Virus record (IMG/VR): IMGVR_UViG_3300025889_010579 | Span: 1-23,934 of that record | DNA from: a virus | Direction: 5' to 3' (one strand) | DNA length: 23,934 bases | Part shown: one piece after another, positions 23,436-23,934 of the stretch | How the letters are laid out: each line of letters opens with the position of its first letter | Numbering within the stretch: position 1 is the first letter of the stretch | The notes under the pieces: model-generated | The model's input: the letters and a program-made list of their open reading frames with translations, nothing else | Databases searched by the model: none | Told to the model about the DNA's origin: nothing | Program-made: the position numbers and the translations under genes

Positions 23436-23881
23436 ATTTCAAAGTGTGGCGCATCAATAAATGGCCTCCGTCCTTCCTTACGGCGTGTGTCAATGTAATG
23501 GTTCATGGCTTCTTCCATTGTGCCTTCCCATTTTGTAATGTCATTAATATTCCATGCAGCACCCCAACGTACAGGCACTTGTAACTCACGAGCTGCTTCT
23601 CGCATAGCTTCCGCTACATCATCGTACACATTAAGTTCCCAGCAAACTTTAGGGCCAATGTAGGCTACCAAATCAACAGCCCTACCAGTAATGTGCATGC
23701 TTTTCATTGTCTGACTTGCACCTTGCTCTACAAGTTCCCTTTGTCTTTCTACAGAACGTAAACCTTCTGATACACCGAAGTCAACTTTAGACTTACCAAT
23801 TGCAAGATTAACAACTTGTACTAATTCTTTATTAACGCCAATAAGTCTTTCGTGTGACCGTTTAGAAAGTCGAAAGGTCAT
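23432..23881 (-). CDS. M15 family peptidase endolysin (L-alanyl-D-glutamate or D-Ala-D-Ala peptidase type)
   Basis: 149 residues, one catalytic domain. Zinc-peptidase motifs are visible in order: FGVSEGLRSVERQ near residues 35-47, SMHITGRAVD (61-70) supplying H63 and D70 (the SxHxxGxAxD signature), and DAPHFEI at the C-terminus supplying the acid D143 and zinc ligand H146. It should cut peptide cross-links or stems in murein at the end of infection. There is no signal peptide, so release depends on a holin. The upstream partial gene looks like one; its stop overlaps this gene's ATG as ATGA. Exact bond specificity cannot be read from the sequence. Confidence 0.92.
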   Translation of the reverse strand: MTFRLSKRSHERLIGVNKELVQVVNLAIGKSKVDFGVSEGLRSVERQRELVEQGASQTMKSMHITGRAVDLVAYIGPKVCWELNVYDDVAEAMREAARELQVPVRWGAAWNINDITKWEGTMEEAMNHYIDTRRKEGRRPFIDAPHFEI

Positions 23882-23934
23882 AGTTTTTTCCTTAAATCAA
23901 TAATTTTTTCTAGTGTACGACCCCCGAAATAGAA
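23878..23934 (-). CDS. Probable holin, C-terminal end only
   Basis: Open frame entering from the right edge and ending at TGA 23880-23878, whose bases overlap the endolysin ATG. The 18 visible residues, FYFGGRTLEKIIDLRKKL, resemble the C-terminal end of three-helix phage holins (GTA_holin_3TM type), in which an aromatic-FGxRxxEK motif follows the last membrane helix. The location before the endolysin agrees. The membrane helices themselves lie outside the window, so the call rests on the short tail and context. Confidence 0.55.
   Translation of the reverse strand, partial: FYFGGRTLEKIIDLRKKL

Noticed and set aside
1-23934. tRNA genes, CRISPR arrays, insertion sequences, integrase or attachment sites
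   Set aside because: None was seen; the window is almost completely filled by coding sequence, and no lysogeny gene was recognised.

Overview
This window is a piece of a double-stranded DNA phage genome: a tailed phage with a short, T7-type tail (podovirus morphology). The evidence is the set of late genes: a large terminase, portal, scaffold, HK97-fold capsid, T7 gp11-like adaptor and gp12-like nozzle, a gp13-like protein, a gp14-like membrane core protein and two giant ejection proteins. No host gene, tRNA, transposon or CRISPR was found. The sequence is AT-rich, coding is very tight (no gene-free stretch over about 60 bases), and many starts have strong AGGAG-type ribosome binding sites. 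The endolysin and the core proteins fit a Gram-negative, probably aquatic host. The vitamin B12-dependent ribonucleotide reductase is shared with known marine podoviruses such as the roseobacter cobaviruses, but I cannot fix the host or genus from the sequence.

Layout. Bases 1-1891 are on the + strand and carry metabolic/regulatory genes: the 3' end of a class II ribonucleotide reductase (nrdJ), an overlapping ECF-like sigma factor, two small unknown genes, a DUF3310 protein, and a small gene nested in its 3' end. A GC-rich hairpin at about 1896-1917 separates these from everything else. Bases 1919-23934 are one long - strand late block converging on that hairpin.

In transcription order (right to left) the late block has: the 3' end of a probable holin, an M15 peptidase endolysin, a small exported protein, two small basic proteins, large terminase, portal, an unknown protein, scaffold, major capsid, a capsid-adjacent structural protein, a clear rho-independent terminator (17026-17058), a head-fibre-like protein, the tail adaptor, four small basic proteins (two of them tandem paralogues), the nozzle, and the gp13-, gp14- and ejection-protein genes. 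Murein hydrolase activity sits at the C-terminus of the last ejection protein, and a zinc-peptidase motif sits inside the 1893-residue one.

How it fits together. The reductase supplies deoxynucleotides for replication. The sigma factor is a candidate to redirect host RNA polymerase, plausibly to the late block, although no phage RNA polymerase or cognate promoter is visible here. The late genes build and fill the capsid, attach a T7-like tail, drill the envelope with internal core proteins, and lyse the cell. The items most worth a second look are the phage ECF-like sigma factor fused by overlap to nrdJ, the HEYGH metallopeptidase motif in the giant core protein, the tandem paralogous mini-proteins upstream of the nozzle, and the small exported cysteine-pair protein in the lysis cassette.
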